Origin: Fistulifera solaris
Taxonomy: Eukaryota; Bacillariophyta; Bacillariophyceae; Naviculales; Stauroneidaceae
DNA length: 64,000 nt
Direction of reading: 5' to 3'
Assembly (NCBI GenBank): GCA_030295235.1
Contig: AP026123.1
Location: 2,480,001 to 2,544,000, forward strand
Made by a program: the position numbers and the translations under genes. A model generated the notes under the pieces. It did no database searches. It was given only the letters and a program-made list of their open reading frames with translations, and was not told the origin of the DNA. Below, in pieces: positions 30,396 to 41,231 of the stretch; position 1 is the stretch's first letter; each line of letters opens with the position of its first letter.

Positions 30396-33158
30396 CTATG
30401 ATGGTTCAGTTGGAATTTGAATGGACTTGTAATATACTCGGGCAAAATCGATAAATGATATCTTTCCACCACGTTCCGAGTCAGCCATGTCCATCCATTT
30501 AGCAAGCTCGTCGTCGTTGACGGGCCCATCCCTCGATAACCGCAGCATTACGTCACCGAGCTTTTTAACTTCAATGAACTGCTCACCGTTCACTTCGGGG
30601 AGGGATGTGAAAACATCGTACAAGTTGATCAAACTTTTCCTTGAGCAATTGAATTCTTCTGTAAGATCATTTAATCGATCATCGGGTAACCCAGGAATCG
30701 TGGCTTCAAGGGTCATTGATGAAAGCAGGTCGCGTTGAGACGAAATCATTGGCCGCAGTCTTGCAATATCTTTTTCGCGGATAGCACCTAGCAGCACAGC
30801 AAATCGAAGTGCGCTCTCGGTTCGTTCGCTGACGACATCAGTCGCCCCTGCCTCCAACAACTCGGTCTTCCCGAGAAGTTGGCCACTCACAGCGCGAGCG
30901 TAAATGGGCGTTCCTGGTGGCAGCCATTCTCGAAGACGTTCCGTGGCTTCTAAACGCTTTGCCTCAGACCGAAACGCTATTACTACTCCTTTTGGGGATT
31001 TTATTCCAGCTGCTCTAAGCAAATCTGGCGAAGCAGCATCCCCGAAAACAACATTATCGCCGGATAACAGACCGGCAGCAACCCTAGATGGGTTCAAGTC
31101 GAATGCAACAACACCGCCATTTTTCGTAGCCCCAGAAGCTTTCAAAACAGCAAACATTTTTCTTCCGAACTCGGTGTAGCCGCAAATGACAATGGCATCC
31201 GGTGCAATGTCCGCGGCAGGGCCAACCGTCTCTCCTTCACCTGATGGGACTGTCAATGCACTTGCAAGCAACCCTTTCTCCAGTCCAGCCAACCATTCTT
31301 CTTTCGATATGGTTCCATCACCGTTAGTGTCGAACGCCACAAAGAACTCCGCTATTGAGATATAGCTGAGTCCTCGCTCTACCAGAGCCGATCGCAACTC
31401 CTCAAAATCTATTGTCCCCGAGTCATCCGTATCAATTCTAGAGAACAACTCCATAGCCTCTGCTAACGGAACCCCACCGTCCGCGCCCTCACTGCTTTGG
31501 TCGAGTCTGTCAAGATACTCTCCGGTAATCTGTGCGATTTCGCCGAGGAAGGGCGTTAATGCCATAGAAATGATGACGGTGGCTACCAAAAATTTGTAGA
31601 GCTCGGTCGGCAAAACTCCCAAATCTCGGGCAAGATTGAAGAGAACCAACGAAAATTCACCTCCACCGGAAAGAGTAATAGCAACTCGTGCAGCCTGGGC
31701 ACGCGTTCGTCCCAAAGGGAGCGAGGCGCCGTAAAGAACAATAGCTTTAGCCGCTATGAACATTGTAATACCGATAATCAGAGTCGGAAGATCTTCCAAC
31801 ACCACTGCTGGGTCCACGCTGGCTCCCGCCGTCATAAAGAAGATGCCCAATAAGATGCCTTCAAACGGGCGCACATCGGCCTTGATTTGTGCTCGGTATC
31901 GGTTATTGGCCAGCAGCACACCCGCGGCAAACGCACCGGTGGTGGCCGAAAGTCCCAAAAAGTCCGCCGCCTGTCCCATACCCAAAGCGACCAAAAGGGC
32001 CGCGGCCACGAACGTCTCGGTCGACCGCGCCGCCGCCACGGCATCAAACACGTATCGCAACAAAACGGAACCAATGTACAGAACCGCCCCGAATCCAATC
32101 GTCGCTTTCGCGGCCAGAATCCCCAATTCCGTCCCGGATTGAGGTCCGGAACCCGCCACGAGCGGCAACAGCACCAACAACGGTGCGACGGCCAAATCTT
32201 GCAGCAGCAATACCGAGAACGCCGCAATGCCTTCGGTTTTCTCTTTCCATCCCTTCTCGGCTAATACGGGGAGCACAAATGCGGACGACGAGAGCGCACC
32301 CGCGGACGCAATACAAAAGGCCAAGGTCGGTGATTCAAAGATTTGTTCAATGTAATCGTCCATTTGCAAAATCGGTGCGACGTATTGCAAAATAATGGGC
32401 TCGAGCAAGAGCAAGCCAAAGAAGAAGATGGACATGGAAACGAGAATTTGAGCCACGCCCAGTGTTCCGAAGGCCCCCAATCGTTTGAGTCGTTCGGGTG
32501 ATAAATTGAGACCTTCACTGAATAGCAAAAACAAAATACCGATATCCCCCAACTCAAAGGCGGCCTCTTTGTTGGCAAAGGCATCCAAACAGTAGGGACC
32601 CATGAAATAGCCGGCCGCAATAAAGCCGAGGACGGGCGTGACACGAAAATATTTGGCCAACGGAACGACGGCTACGGTGGCCGCCAAAAAGATTAAAATA
32701 TCTTGACCCAGACTTTCGAGCGCATCTTTGGTGACGACATCGTGCACATTATTGTCATGAATTACAGCCGTGTCCGGAGACAACACGACATCACTGGCCG
32801 TGGCCAATCCTTGACTGATGGTGTGTATGACGCTGTGCGTAGTTGTTGATACGGGTTCCAGCAGATCGACAAAGGGAGGTAACATGGTAGCGCTGGCTTG
32901 TAGAAAACTGGTAGCCGCATCGAGAAAGCTGTCCGGTGAGAATATATGCAGTTGCGTGGTCACTTTCCTCCTTAATTTTGGGTCTCGATATACCAGATTT
33001 CTGTGTCTTCCATATGTTTTTGTGTGAAACGCGTCACACAACGAGATTATTGTGTGCAAAACGAGCAGCAAGCCCATTGAAGGCACAATAAAGCGACCGT
33101 GTCTCCGTCTCGATTTCCAATCCTTTCTGTCATCGTGCTCAGCACTGTAGGAAACCAT
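30396..33158 (-). CDS. KEA3: Plastid K+/H+ antiporter of the KEA family with EF-hands
   Basis: The 920-residue protein has no frame breaks. A leader (membrane-like segment, then SLCDAFHTKT) fits a bipartite plastid presequence. Residues 150-545 are a CPA2 exchanger with about 12 membrane segments (LLLQDLAVAPLL, ATTGAFAAGVLLANN, LSGGGEFSLVLF). Two EF-hands at residues 576-587 and 610-621 (DTDDSGTIDFEE and DTNGDGTISKEE) sit between the channel and a RCK/TrkA-N domain starting near 653 (IVICGYTEFGRKMF). A further EF-like helical region lies at the C-terminus. Thylakoid KEA3 exchanges K+ for H+ and tunes the pH gradient and photoprotection. EF-hand insertion is a known feature of diatom KEA3, so calcium control is likely. 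The gene is divergent from histone H2A. Confidence 0.9.
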   Translation of the reverse strand: MVSYSAEHDDRKDWKSRRRHGRFIVPSMGLLLVLHTIISLCDAFHTKTYGRHRNLVYRDPKLRRKVTTQLHIFSPDSFLDAATSFLQASATMLPPFVDLLEPVSTTTHSVIHTISQGLATASDVVLSPDTAVIHDNNVHDVVTKDALESLGQDILIFLAATVAVVPLAKYFRVTPVLGFIAAGYFMGPYCLDAFANKEAAFELGDIGILFLLFSEGLNLSPERLKRLGAFGTLGVAQILVSMSIFFFGLLLLEPIILQYVAPILQMDDYIEQIFESPTLAFCIASAGALSSSAFVLPVLAEKGWKEKTEGIAAFSVLLLQDLAVAPLLVLLPLVAGSGPQSGTELGILAAKATIGFGAVLYIGSVLLRYVFDAVAAARSTETFVAAALLVALGMGQAADFLGLSATTGAFAAGVLLANNRYRAQIKADVRPFEGILLGIFFMTAGASVDPAVVLEDLPTLIIGITMFIAAKAIVLYGASLPLGRTRAQAARVAITLSGGGEFSLVLFNLARDLGVLPTELYKFLVATVIISMALTPFLGEIAQITGEYLDRLDQSSEGADGGVPLAEAMELFSRIDTDDSGTIDFEELRSALVERGLSYISIAEFFVAFDTNGDGTISKEEWLAGLEKGLLASALTVPSGEGETVGPAADIAPDAIVICGYTEFGRKMFAVLKASGATKNGGVVAFDLNPSRVAAGLLSGDNVVFGDAASPDLLRAAGIKSPKGVVIAFRSEAKRLEATERLREWLPPGTPIYARAVSGQLLGKTELLEAGATDVVSERTESALRFAVLLGAIREKDIARLRPMISSQRDLLSSMTLEATIPGLPDDRLNDLTEEFNCSRKSLINLYDVFTSLPEVNGEQFIEVKKLGDVMLRLSRDGPVNDDELAKWMDMADSERGGKISFIDFARVYYKSIQIPTEPS

Positions 33159-33670
33159 TTGTTGGTAGATTGAGGTTCCTTATGAACCTTTCTTTACATA
33201 AAACAACAAACTGCGTTGTTCAAAGACCTTCTTCGGATGAGGCAAAGGTATTCTGCCACCGTTTCATCATCATCGCCGCAACGAGAAACGCTGACGATTT
33301 TGGCGTTGTTTTGTTGCTTCGTCGTTGTCTCGGGTTGAGACAGCTGTCGAGGTGGCGAATGGTGATCTCACGAAGGTTGAGGTTCAATGCATGCTAAGGA
33401 TGACGTGTTCTACGACACAATGAGTGAGTCCTGAGTCTCAGCGTCTGTCAGTCTACCCCCATCGTTTTCGACGGCGCGTTTTTTCTGGTAGACTTTGTAC
33501 AGGCTTCTACGTGTACACAAAGACTATCAGTTGTAACTAGTACAAACTCTACGTGAAACGGATTGGAGGCAACTTTCATCACAATGGCTGCGCTTTCTTT
33601 GCACTCACAATCTTGTTGTGATTCTTGTATTTCATCGCTTTGCAAACAAACAAATAATCAACATCGTAAT
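33159..33670. promoter_or_regulatory. Divergent promoter region of KEA and histone H2A
   Basis: A 512 bp head-to-head spacer with no supported gene. It should carry a cell-cycle-controlled H2A promoter. No known histone-promoter motif could be called with confidence. Confidence 0.4.
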
Positions 33671-34159
33671 CATGTCTGGAAAAGGTAAGCATTGTTGTAG
33701 ATGGCACATGCATCGCGACGCTCCGATTTGCTGACACTTGCGAATCAATCATCATCATTGACAGATAAAGGAGGCAAAGGCAAGGGCAAGGGCGGCCGAG
33801 GTGAAAAGAAATCCACCAGCAGTTCCACCAAAGCCGGTTTGCAATTCCCCGTCGGTCGTATCGGACGTTATTTGCGTCAAGGCAAGTACGCGACGCGCAT
33901 GGGAGCCGGTGCTCCCGTGTATTTGGCGGCCGTGTTGGAATATTTGTGCGCCGAAATTTTGGAATTGTCGGGCAATGCCGCCCGTGACAACAAAAAGACG
34001 CGCATTGTGCCCCGTCACATTACATTGGCCGTCAAGAATGATGAAGAATTGAACAAATTGTTGGGTGGTGTCACCATTGCGTCGGGAGGAGTCTTGCCCA
34101 ACATTCATGCCGTGTTGTTGCCGAAAAAGGTCAAGCCGTCGGCGTCGCAAAACTACTAG
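33671..34159 (+). CDS. H2A: Histone H2A with C-terminal SQ motif
   Basis: Exon 1 (33671-33683) encodes MSGK plus one base. An 81 bp intron (33684-33764) precedes exon 2 (33765-34159). The 135-residue protein has a basic Gly/Lys tail and the H2A fold ([52 protein letters not shown]). It ends SASQNY, so the Ser-Gln phosphorylation site characteristic of H2A.X-like histones is present, followed by Asn rather than the usual Glu or Asp. It forms the H2A-H2B dimer of nucleosomes and may serve in DNA-damage signalling. The upstream ATG near 33701 lies in the intron. Confidence 0.95.
33684..33764 (+). other. Intron in histone H2A
   Basis: An 81 bp intron, donor GTAAGC, acceptor TTGACAG, after codon 4. 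It rebuilds the tail MSGKDKGGKG. Confidence 0.85.
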
Positions 34160-34458
34160 ACGAAGAAAGGAAGAGGTATCATCCTGACTTTTACAACCAT
34201 TTCTTCTCCGATCGCTCAGCTACAGTACTACGGGGTCGTACCTTGGGGAACGCAAAAGTATTTCATGGGTAGTTGGGTCGGTGTAAAATATAATCTCACA
34301 TTCATATATCTCTATTTATTTATGACTGTTGTTTTGCCTTCTTATTCTTAAGCCTCATGCCAATCTCGGCTCTTCGTTTCTCCTGATTCTTTCGCTTCGC
34401 GGCAAGCTCAGTTTTTGTTTCGCTTCGAGCAAAGCCGCCAGTCGGCGGCGGATGCGCG

Positions 34459-36154
34459 TCACATCCCCTGCACCGAATAGGCCAAAAATCCCAGCAATAG
34501 ATGAAATTTGGCTTCCTTGTCGTCGAAAGTTCGACTCAAATCACAAACCAACGGACGCGAGTGAGCGACTGCTTTGCTCTCCGAAAAGTCGTCCGAATCA
34601 TCATCCTCATCCTCGGGAAACAAACTCGACAAAGTTTCAAAGCCATACCACACGCGACTCTTGGCAAAGAGTCGTTGACGATCCAAAAAATCCAAATAGT
34701 GTTCAATATCCCCATGGGTCAAATGCGCAAAATGACATTCATTCCACGGAATGTTGACTTTGCCCGAAAGACGAAACGACCAGGACATCCACTGTGGGTC
34801 CATCAAACACGCCAAGGCCACCAGGGCCAAAAAGTCTTCGGTGCGACTAAAGTGATCCAACGAAAGTCCCGGCCATGGTGTCACGCCTTCTTCGAGTCCC
34901 AATAAACCCAAGGATCGCTGGTAAATGACGGCCGGCAACTGCGTCTGCTTCACCAAAAACTTCAACATGGCCGGGATGGCCGACACGGAATGAAAGATGA
35001 CTTCTTGATGCGTCTCGGACCAATTGTTACAAGTTTTCATTTGACACGCGGCCGCCAACCACGTCGTCAAATCTTCCAATGTCCGTGGTCGTGGTGCACA
35101 CGGAACGGCAAAGAAGGAGGATTGCAAGAAGGTAGCTTTGCGTTGCAAGTGCGGCGGCAATAAAGCGAATGCTCGCAACAAGGGACTCTGGGACATCCAT
35201 TGACACGCTTGAAAACTGGTAATCCCTTGTTTGGAACATGCCAACCACACTATGGCCATTATTAAATCCATCGATGGTTCGATGCGCAGCGCCGCTCGTT
35301 TGTAATCGGATCGTTCCCCCAAGGACGCAATCAAACGTTCCACGGTCATTTTTTTTGGTCGATGGGGTTTTGAGTGGACGTTTGCGAGTCGTTTTGCCGG
35401 TGGATTTTTTCGGGGTAGGAACTGTTGCGGATGGGGCAGTTGTTTTCGTATCCTTAACGTCAGCTCGGTCGTTCGATTCGTCGTCTTCTTGTTTGATACT
35501 AGCTTTATTCTTGCGTTCCTCGGTCAATTGCTCCTCGACTTTACGTTTCGACCAGTACGCGAGATTGGCCATCACCAATCCACGCGTCGCGGACGGCAAG
35601 AACAAGTCGCGAAAGGAAAAGCGCCACACGGGATACTTTTCGCCCATCTCCTGGGCGCCTTCCTTCCACGCACACAAGTAACGCAACCACAAGCGTTGCA
35701 CCGTTTGTAAATAATCGTGACGCTCGTGGATTGTACGCAATTGCAGTACTTGGATAGCAAACAATCGAGCGGCTTCCATGATTACATGACTCATGGCTTC
35801 CAAACACACTTCTAAATTGGGCAACGGCTGCGATTGATCCAATTCTTCGAGCGGCCGTTTTCCCTGCTTGGTGGCACCACCATAACTCGGTCGCATCGCT
35901 TTCAAGGCGGTTCCCCGACGCGCCGCCAACACATGAATGTCATCTTCATCGACTTCTTGTGTCACATTGACTTGCGATTGCGTGAAACACGACGTACACA
36001 CGTCTTGTCCACTGGTGGGATCGTGATACGAATCGGTACTGCCACAATGTTCGCACTGAAACTGTGGTTGACTGAATTGACTGAGATGCGATTCGCGACC
36101 AATTTTGATGTCGTCGTCATCGTCTTCTTCCCACCAGTTGAATGAAGAAGACAT
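34459..36154 (-). CDS. TAF1B/Rrn7-like RNA polymerase I core factor subunit (one frame break)
   Basis: The N-terminus has a TFIIB-type zinc ribbon (CEHCGSTDSYHDP, then DVCTSCF) at about residues 33-57. A helical region follows, with a motif typical of Rrn7/TAF1B (HDYLQTVQRLWLRYLCAW) and a cyclin-like core (ALRIEPSMDLIMAIVWLAC, TLEDLTTWLAAACQM). The raw frames 35027-36154 and 34459-35349 join if the T8 run at 35349-35356 has one base too many, giving about 564 residues and the reading TPSTKKMTVERLIAS. Rrn7/TAF1B recruits Pol I to rDNA promoters. Alternative calls are another TFIIB-related factor; the ribbon alone would not decide, but the following motif favours Rrn7. Confidence 0.6.
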
Positions 36155-36507
36155 ACTATGTTGAGAAAAGAAGGAGAAGTAGTTACGAACTTGTCATTAT
36201 CACGCGAGAAAGACAAAACAAAACGAAGGTTGTCGCGTTTTTTCTGCGTGCTTTTTCTTTTTTCGTGCCGGTGCGCGGTAACGTCCTTAGTGCGCGGTGC
36301 ATGAATCGAATAAACGGTAAACCCACAACAAGAGGTTCCGTTTGGCGTCTCTTGCATCCGTCCAATGTTGTCAGATTGAGGGTCTGGACGTCAATCAGAG
36401 TGGCTTATATATCATGGATCGGGGGTAGAAATACGACGTGATTGGGATGGCTCTGTGGTTCAATTCCACAGTACGTTAGTATTTTTTTAAAACATAATGT
36501 CATATCA

Positions 36508-36910
36508 TTATAATTTCTGGTAAACCAGGTCGCAACAATGATGATTCTGAGCTACTTGTTAAGAGATTTCTTTATTTTCACGTTGAAAATCCGAGGATCG
36601 ACACCTTGAATTTTTACTATAAAACGGAGTGTTAGTTTACCCCATCCAAGACTGGATTGTACAGCAGTCATGAATCGAACAACAAAGGGTTCCGCGTTTT
36701 GCGTCTCTCGTATCCATCCATTTTCATTCAACTGCGAATACAATTATAATTTCGGGTAAACAACGTCGCAACAATGATGATGATTCTGAAATACTTGTTT
36801 AAAGTTTCTTTTATTTATACGTTGAAAATCCGAGGATCGACACCTTGAATTTTCACTATGAAACGGAGTGTCGGTTTACCCCATCCAAGACTGGATTGTA
36901 CAGTAGTCAA
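36508..36910. repeat. Tandem duplication of about 240 bp
   Basis: Two units share long near-identical blocks, for example GTTGAAAATCCGAGGATCGA at about 36582 and 36821, and CCCATCCAAGACTGGATTGT at about 36641 and 36880. Each contains a copy of the dispersed dyad element (ACTATRAAACGGAGTGT...GACTGGATTGTACAG.AGTCA). Similarity is high, so the duplication looks recent compared with the one at 26 kb. Confidence 0.65.
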
Positions 36911-37041
36911 GTAACGCAATTGCTTGATTTATCGCGATGCCTTTCACAATAACAAAACGTCGCCTTTGACATCAAAACAAAACATTGCCTACTCCATCAC
37001 CATCCTTTGCTCGTCCTACTATACTAGATGAAATCAATAAA

Positions 37042-37300
37042 CAGGTGTTTCTGCTTCGTGAATAATCTCTGTGTGACTCAAAGCACCGATGTTTCCAGAT
37101 TTTCTGAAACTTGCACAAAATCTCTGACTGATGCAAAACATCGATGATTCTTCCAGAATTTCTGGAACGTGAATGAATTTCTGTGTGACGGAAAAGCTCC
37201 GATTCCAGATTTTTGGAGCTTTGCACAAAATTTCTGTTTGACGCAAAACACCTATTCCAGATTTTCTGGAACGATCCAAAAATTCTGTAATGTGCACATG
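37042..37300. repeat. Small cluster of the palindromic satellite monomer (about 5 copies, ~52 bp)
   Basis: Five head-to-tail monomers carry a palindromic core of the TTCCAGATTTTCTGGAA type, followed by TTGCACAAAATTTCTGT, GTGACG and AAAACACC. It is the same family as the large array at 51-52.5 kb, but without the four-monomer higher-order structure. Confidence 0.65.
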
Positions 37301-37486
37301 CACATGGCTTTAAGGTCCTATACCTCGCATTGTTTGTCTTTGGATCATCTTTGGTTGCGTTTTGTTTGACGAAATCTTAAAAAACCACAAGAGAAAACTG
37401 TTTGGAGTAGAAGGAGACGAACGATCATTAAGGACGACTTTCGCTCTTCCGCGACGACGACGACGACTCTTTTTTTTTTCACTACA

Positions 37487-37990
37487 ATGCCTGCCGATGA
37501 GGAGGACTGGTTGCCTCGCAAGAAACCATCAACCAGCATCTTTTTTTTGTCCTTGTTGGGGAACGGCTAATAAATCGAGACATGTTCGATTTGCGGAACC
37601 AATAACAATGCCAGATGATTCTGGTAAGACGAATCTTCGTGTTGTTGTATTCTTGGATGTTGTTCTTTTCGTATCTAATCGTCTATTCTATTATATTGTG
37701 TTCTACAAACAGACACGATGATGATCCCATCGGTCGTCGACGACGACGGACCATTTCAAGAATCCTTTCAAACAAATGCCGAACTATTGGCGTCGTCCGA
37801 ACATGAATCGGCGTTCGATCGGATTCTGGGACCCTCTCAAAAACAAATCATGGAAGAAATCATTCGATTGTTTTTGTTTGTGATCTTATTGCGATGGAGA
37901 GAGGAACCCGCGCGGCTATCGAACGAGACGACCAAGACTACCAACAATAATGATCCTGTTAGGTACAAGCCAACAACTTCTACTCTGTGA
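37487..37990 (+). CDS. Small unknown protein with an RVxF-like motif (one frame break)
   Basis: ATG at 37487 and a GT-AG intron at 37624-37712 give a protein of about 137 residues once the T8 run at 37541-37548 is read as T7. The sequence starts MPADEEDWLPRKKP. It contains SRHVRFAEPI, which fits the RVxF docking consensus for protein phosphatase 1, then an acidic stretch (VVDDDGPFQESFQ) and one hydrophobic helix (IIRLFLFVILLRW) near the C-terminus. No family is recognised. The PP1 link is only a motif-level inference, and the gene itself rests on the clean intron and the continuity after one base change. Confidence 0.45.
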
Positions 37991-38125
37991 CAGTATTTTT
38001 TGTATTAATCCATTTTTGTATCTTATATTGCTTTTGTTAGCGTCTTTGAAGAATATGGTTGTTTGCATTTGTGTATTTCATCCTGTTTTTAGCTCCGATC
38101 GACGACGATCTGCACTTCAACGTGA

Positions 38126-39756
38126 CTACATGCGCCCCGCAAAATGAGCCATGTCGTGCGTCGTTGTCGTAGGAACATCTTCCACTGCCGGCCAACGGGT
38201 CGTGACTTTGATGCGATTCGAAAAAATTCCATACCGCCATCACCAGTAATATCCATATCTCCGTATTTACTCAAAGTCCCGTACAAGCCACCGAAACTAA
38301 AGGGTTCCCGAGGAACGGGAATGCCAATGTTGCATCTGTCGAATGGATGGGATGAGTGAGACAACAACAAAAGCACACATAACCGACCATTCAACACAAC
38401 GTACCCCAACATGGACGCCCGAAAGCGTTCCAAAAACCATTCGGCATGACCTCCATTCGTCGTGTAGACACAGGCCGCATTCCCAAAGGGATTGGCATTT
38501 TCAATCCGCATCGCTTCCTCCCACGACGCACACTTATAGACGGACAAACACGGACCAAAGACTTCTTCCTTCATCATGGCATCCTCCGACGATTGATGCA
38601 ACACGATGGTAGGTCCGATCCAATGTCCACCACCTTCTTGATTCCACGTCCGACCATCCAACAAGAGCGTCGCTCCACATTGCTCGGTCGCTTCTTGAAT
38701 GTACTTACAAATCTTTTGATACGAGCGTTCATCAATGACGGGTCCCATTTGTCCCGGACCGGTTCCGGGTTGTATGGCCGCCGCTTTCTTTACAATCGAA
38801 TCCAACAATGCTTGACTCTTGTCACCAATCAATAACAAGACAGAGGCCGCCATACATCGTTGTCCGGCACATCCGGCAAACGACACCACAATATCGGATG
38901 CCGTCGATTCGATATGACACGTATCCGTCAAGGCCACCAAATGATTCTTCGCGCCCCCCAAGGCGGTACAACGTTTGTGGAGGGCGCGACATTCCGTCGC
39001 CACCGATGCAGCAATGGGACTCGAACCGACAAAGCGTGACCGCTTGGACGGCAGGATGTTGAATGAGCGATTGAATGACTGCTGGTTGATTCGTTTGCAA
39101 CAAGGTGACGACCCCGGGAGGAACCCCGCTTGTTGTAACAATTGCGCGACTCGATGCATGGTCATGGGCACTTTTTCCGATGGTTTCAAAATGAAGGTAT
39201 TCCCCATCACCAAGGCAATTGGTAAGGTCCAACACGGCACCATGAAGGGAAAATTGAACGGTACAATACTGACAACGACCCCGAGGGGGGTCCGACGATC
39301 GTGACACACGACGTTGCCACTGCTCACGGGCAACACCCGTCCGGCCGCCAATTGCGGTAAACTGCAGGCATATTCGACCGTTTCATTGCCTTTGGCGACA
39401 TCCGCCAAGGCTTCCGTGATATTTTTACCATTTTCTTGGACAATGAGTGCGGCCAGTTCTTGGGCGTGTTGACGCACGAGAGAATGAAATTGCATCATTA
39501 TGGCGGCCCGGGCTTTGATCGTGAGCGCTTTCCATGCCGGAAACGCCGCTTGAGCCGCTGCGACGGCGGTTTCGACGTCCTGCTGATTGGAAACCGCGAC
39601 TTGCGCAATGGTCGCGCCCGTAGCAGGATTGACGACGGGAATGTATTCGTTCGAATGCGGCTGGACAAAGACGCCGTTGATGTAATTGTCAATGATCGGA
39701 ATTTCTGCGTCCTGTTCTTCTTCCGTTAGTTTCATCTTTTTGGGATTCGGAGTCAT
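38126..39756 (-). CDS. ALDH6A1: Methylmalonate-semialdehyde dehydrogenase (ALDH6 family; three frame breaks)
   Basis: Exons 39756-38405 and 38335-38126 flank a 69 bp intron (38336-38404). Family features are INGVFV, NPATGATIAQV, a segment FNFPFMVPCWTLPIAL, KPSEKVP, SFAGCAGQRCM with the catalytic Cys, EEVFGPCLSV and GIPVPREPFSFGG. These point to the CoA-dependent ALDH6 enzyme of valine and thymine catabolism, usually mitochondrial. Three single-base faults are inferred: a short C run at 39124-39127, an extra base near 39034-39037 and a short A run at 38221-38226. Restoring them gives about 520 residues ending HFAGRM. A weak N-terminal extension exists upstream of 39756; no clear mitochondrial signal is visible from the ATG chosen. 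Confidence 0.85.
38336..38404 (-). other. Intron in the ALDH6 gene
   Basis: A 69 bp intron, donor GTACGT, acceptor TCGACAG. It splits a Gly codon and joins RASMLG to CNIGIPVPREP. Confidence 0.75.
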
Positions 39757-40333
39757 AGTGTTGTCTTTTGTAAGTGTGATGTATGGAAAAGTTGCAACTG
39801 AATGGAGGATCGGATACTGATGATTCTTGTGAGAAGCTTTGTGTGTCATCGTCGTCGTCATGGTGTCGAAGTTTCGCAAAACGTCGAGAAAAACGAATCT
39901 CACCTCGATGACGTCATTATCGTCTGGCCGTATCTTCCAAGAATATGATCGAGTTCGGCGGAACACGCGACACTACTTGACAATTGACAACTGTATACCA
40001 AAGAGCATCCTGGTCCCATCGTCTAAGTAAGTGGATGAACAAGACATTTTGCGGTATTTTTATGCTAAAGGAAAACCATCTTTCGTCTGCAAGTCCCATC
40101 CAAGGAAGAACACGAGGCCATTCACACGACGACGACACTCTTTGCGACGATGGTGTCTTATTTTTTTTCGTTTACAGCGCACGGCTGGGAATACGGGGAT
40201 AACGATTGATTATTGCTCTTGCGTATATAATATTCAATCCGTCTTGTAAATACATCGTTACTTCTTGACGCTACACGCGTGCGGGGAAACAACACAAATT
40301 GGCATACATTTATACGACAATAACACGACAAGA
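39757..40333. promoter_or_regulatory. Divergent promoter region
   Basis: A 0.58 kb spacer between the divergent ALDH6 and coiled-coil genes. A frame open upstream of ALDH6 to 39966 is not protein-like. No repeats were seen. Confidence 0.35.
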
Positions 40334-41115
40334 ATGAACTCACAACAACATCGCCGTCGATTCGAGGAGGTCAAACACGCCTTTCAACACACGGTGCGTT
40401 CGGCATTACAAGAGTTGCAAGAGCAACACGGCTTTTCGCATGAACATGCCGTACAAGCGGTCTTGCACGAATTGGTACAAGGCATTCGTATTGAAGATGA
40501 AATGGTACGTAGAGAAGGAATGTAGTGTTTTTCTTTTTTTAAAATCTAAATCATCTCATTCACTCTTCTAATTAACGCCACAGGTCTTTCCCATTATGAA
40601 ACAGCACGATCTGTGCTGGGAAGAAGCTCTTGCGGGCACTGGCCGTGTCCCGCGCGGTCGAGCAAGTAACGCAAGAAACGCATTGCACTACAACCGCCGT
40701 AGAACAATTGACGCAACGATTGCAAGCGGCCGAATTGTGGAAACATCGGGGTGTTCTGCCCATTACATCGCATGTATCGCGCAAGCCGAGTCAGTTACTG
40801 TCTTTGCATTCTACGAGTCAAGAGACTCGCGCCAGTGAAATACTCACGTCTTCTAATCACGAGAATGCTATTCCCAAACGAGACAAGCCATCTTCCGCAG
40901 TCGAAGCGACGACTTTGCCCATTCCGGCCGAAATTACTGCCGATTTTGCCACTACTACTCATAATAACAATTTAGAAGAGGCCAAGACGAAAAGTAGCAC
41001 AGCCAAGACAGTTGTTGCACGCAAAGTCACCAACAAGCCCGAGTCGAATCGGAAGCGTGCCGCAAAACGGAGTCGGGAACACGAAGAAGAATGCAGTGCG
41101 AAACGATCTTGCTAA
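40334..41115 (+). CDS. Coiled-coil/basic-tail protein, unknown function (one frame break)
   Basis: Exons 40334-40504 and 40584-41115 flank a 79 bp intron (40505-40583). The N-terminal 130 residues are helical (RRFEEVKHAFQHTVRSALQE, AVSRAVEQVTQET, AVEQLTQRLQAAELW). The C-terminus is disordered and very basic (KPESNRKRAAKRSREHEEE), which suggests nuclear localisation. The frame changes near 40629-40634 (one extra base or two missing); joined, the protein is about 233 residues. I do not recognise the family. The gene sits between two aldehyde dehydrogenase genes, but nothing links it to them functionally. Confidence 0.55.
40505..40583 (+). other. Intron in the coiled-coil gene
   Basis: A 79 bp intron, donor GTACGT, acceptor GCCACAG, phase 0 after IEDEM. 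Confidence 0.7.
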
Positions 41116-41231
41116 AGTATGTAGTAGTAGTAGGTTTGAATCATTATACGAAATTAGCGACTTGTTGATTCGAAGTAACCAAGATAATTGTTTAGATAAT
41201 TAACTATTCGATATACCCAGTTCCCGCTCTG

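Larger units (their letters stand above)
36155..37486. other. 1.3 kb gene-free region with three repeat blocks
   Basis: No gene is supported. It contains an isolated tRNA-like B box near 36450, a 240 bp tandem duplication (36508-36910) and a small palindromic satellite cluster (37042-37300). The last two are listed separately. Confidence 0.5.

Noticed and set aside
36430-36475. Possible tRNA: GGTTCAATTCC B box with a T-arm-like hairpin and a following T run
   Set aside because: No matching A box, D arm or anticodon arm upstream, and the 5' acceptor strand cannot be paired. It may be a decayed tRNA-derived fragment, but there is not enough for a gene call.
38089-38125. C-terminal extension of ALDH6 in the raw frame
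   Set aside because: It follows the short A run at 38221-38226. In the restored frame the protein stops at 38126-38128 with a normal family ending.
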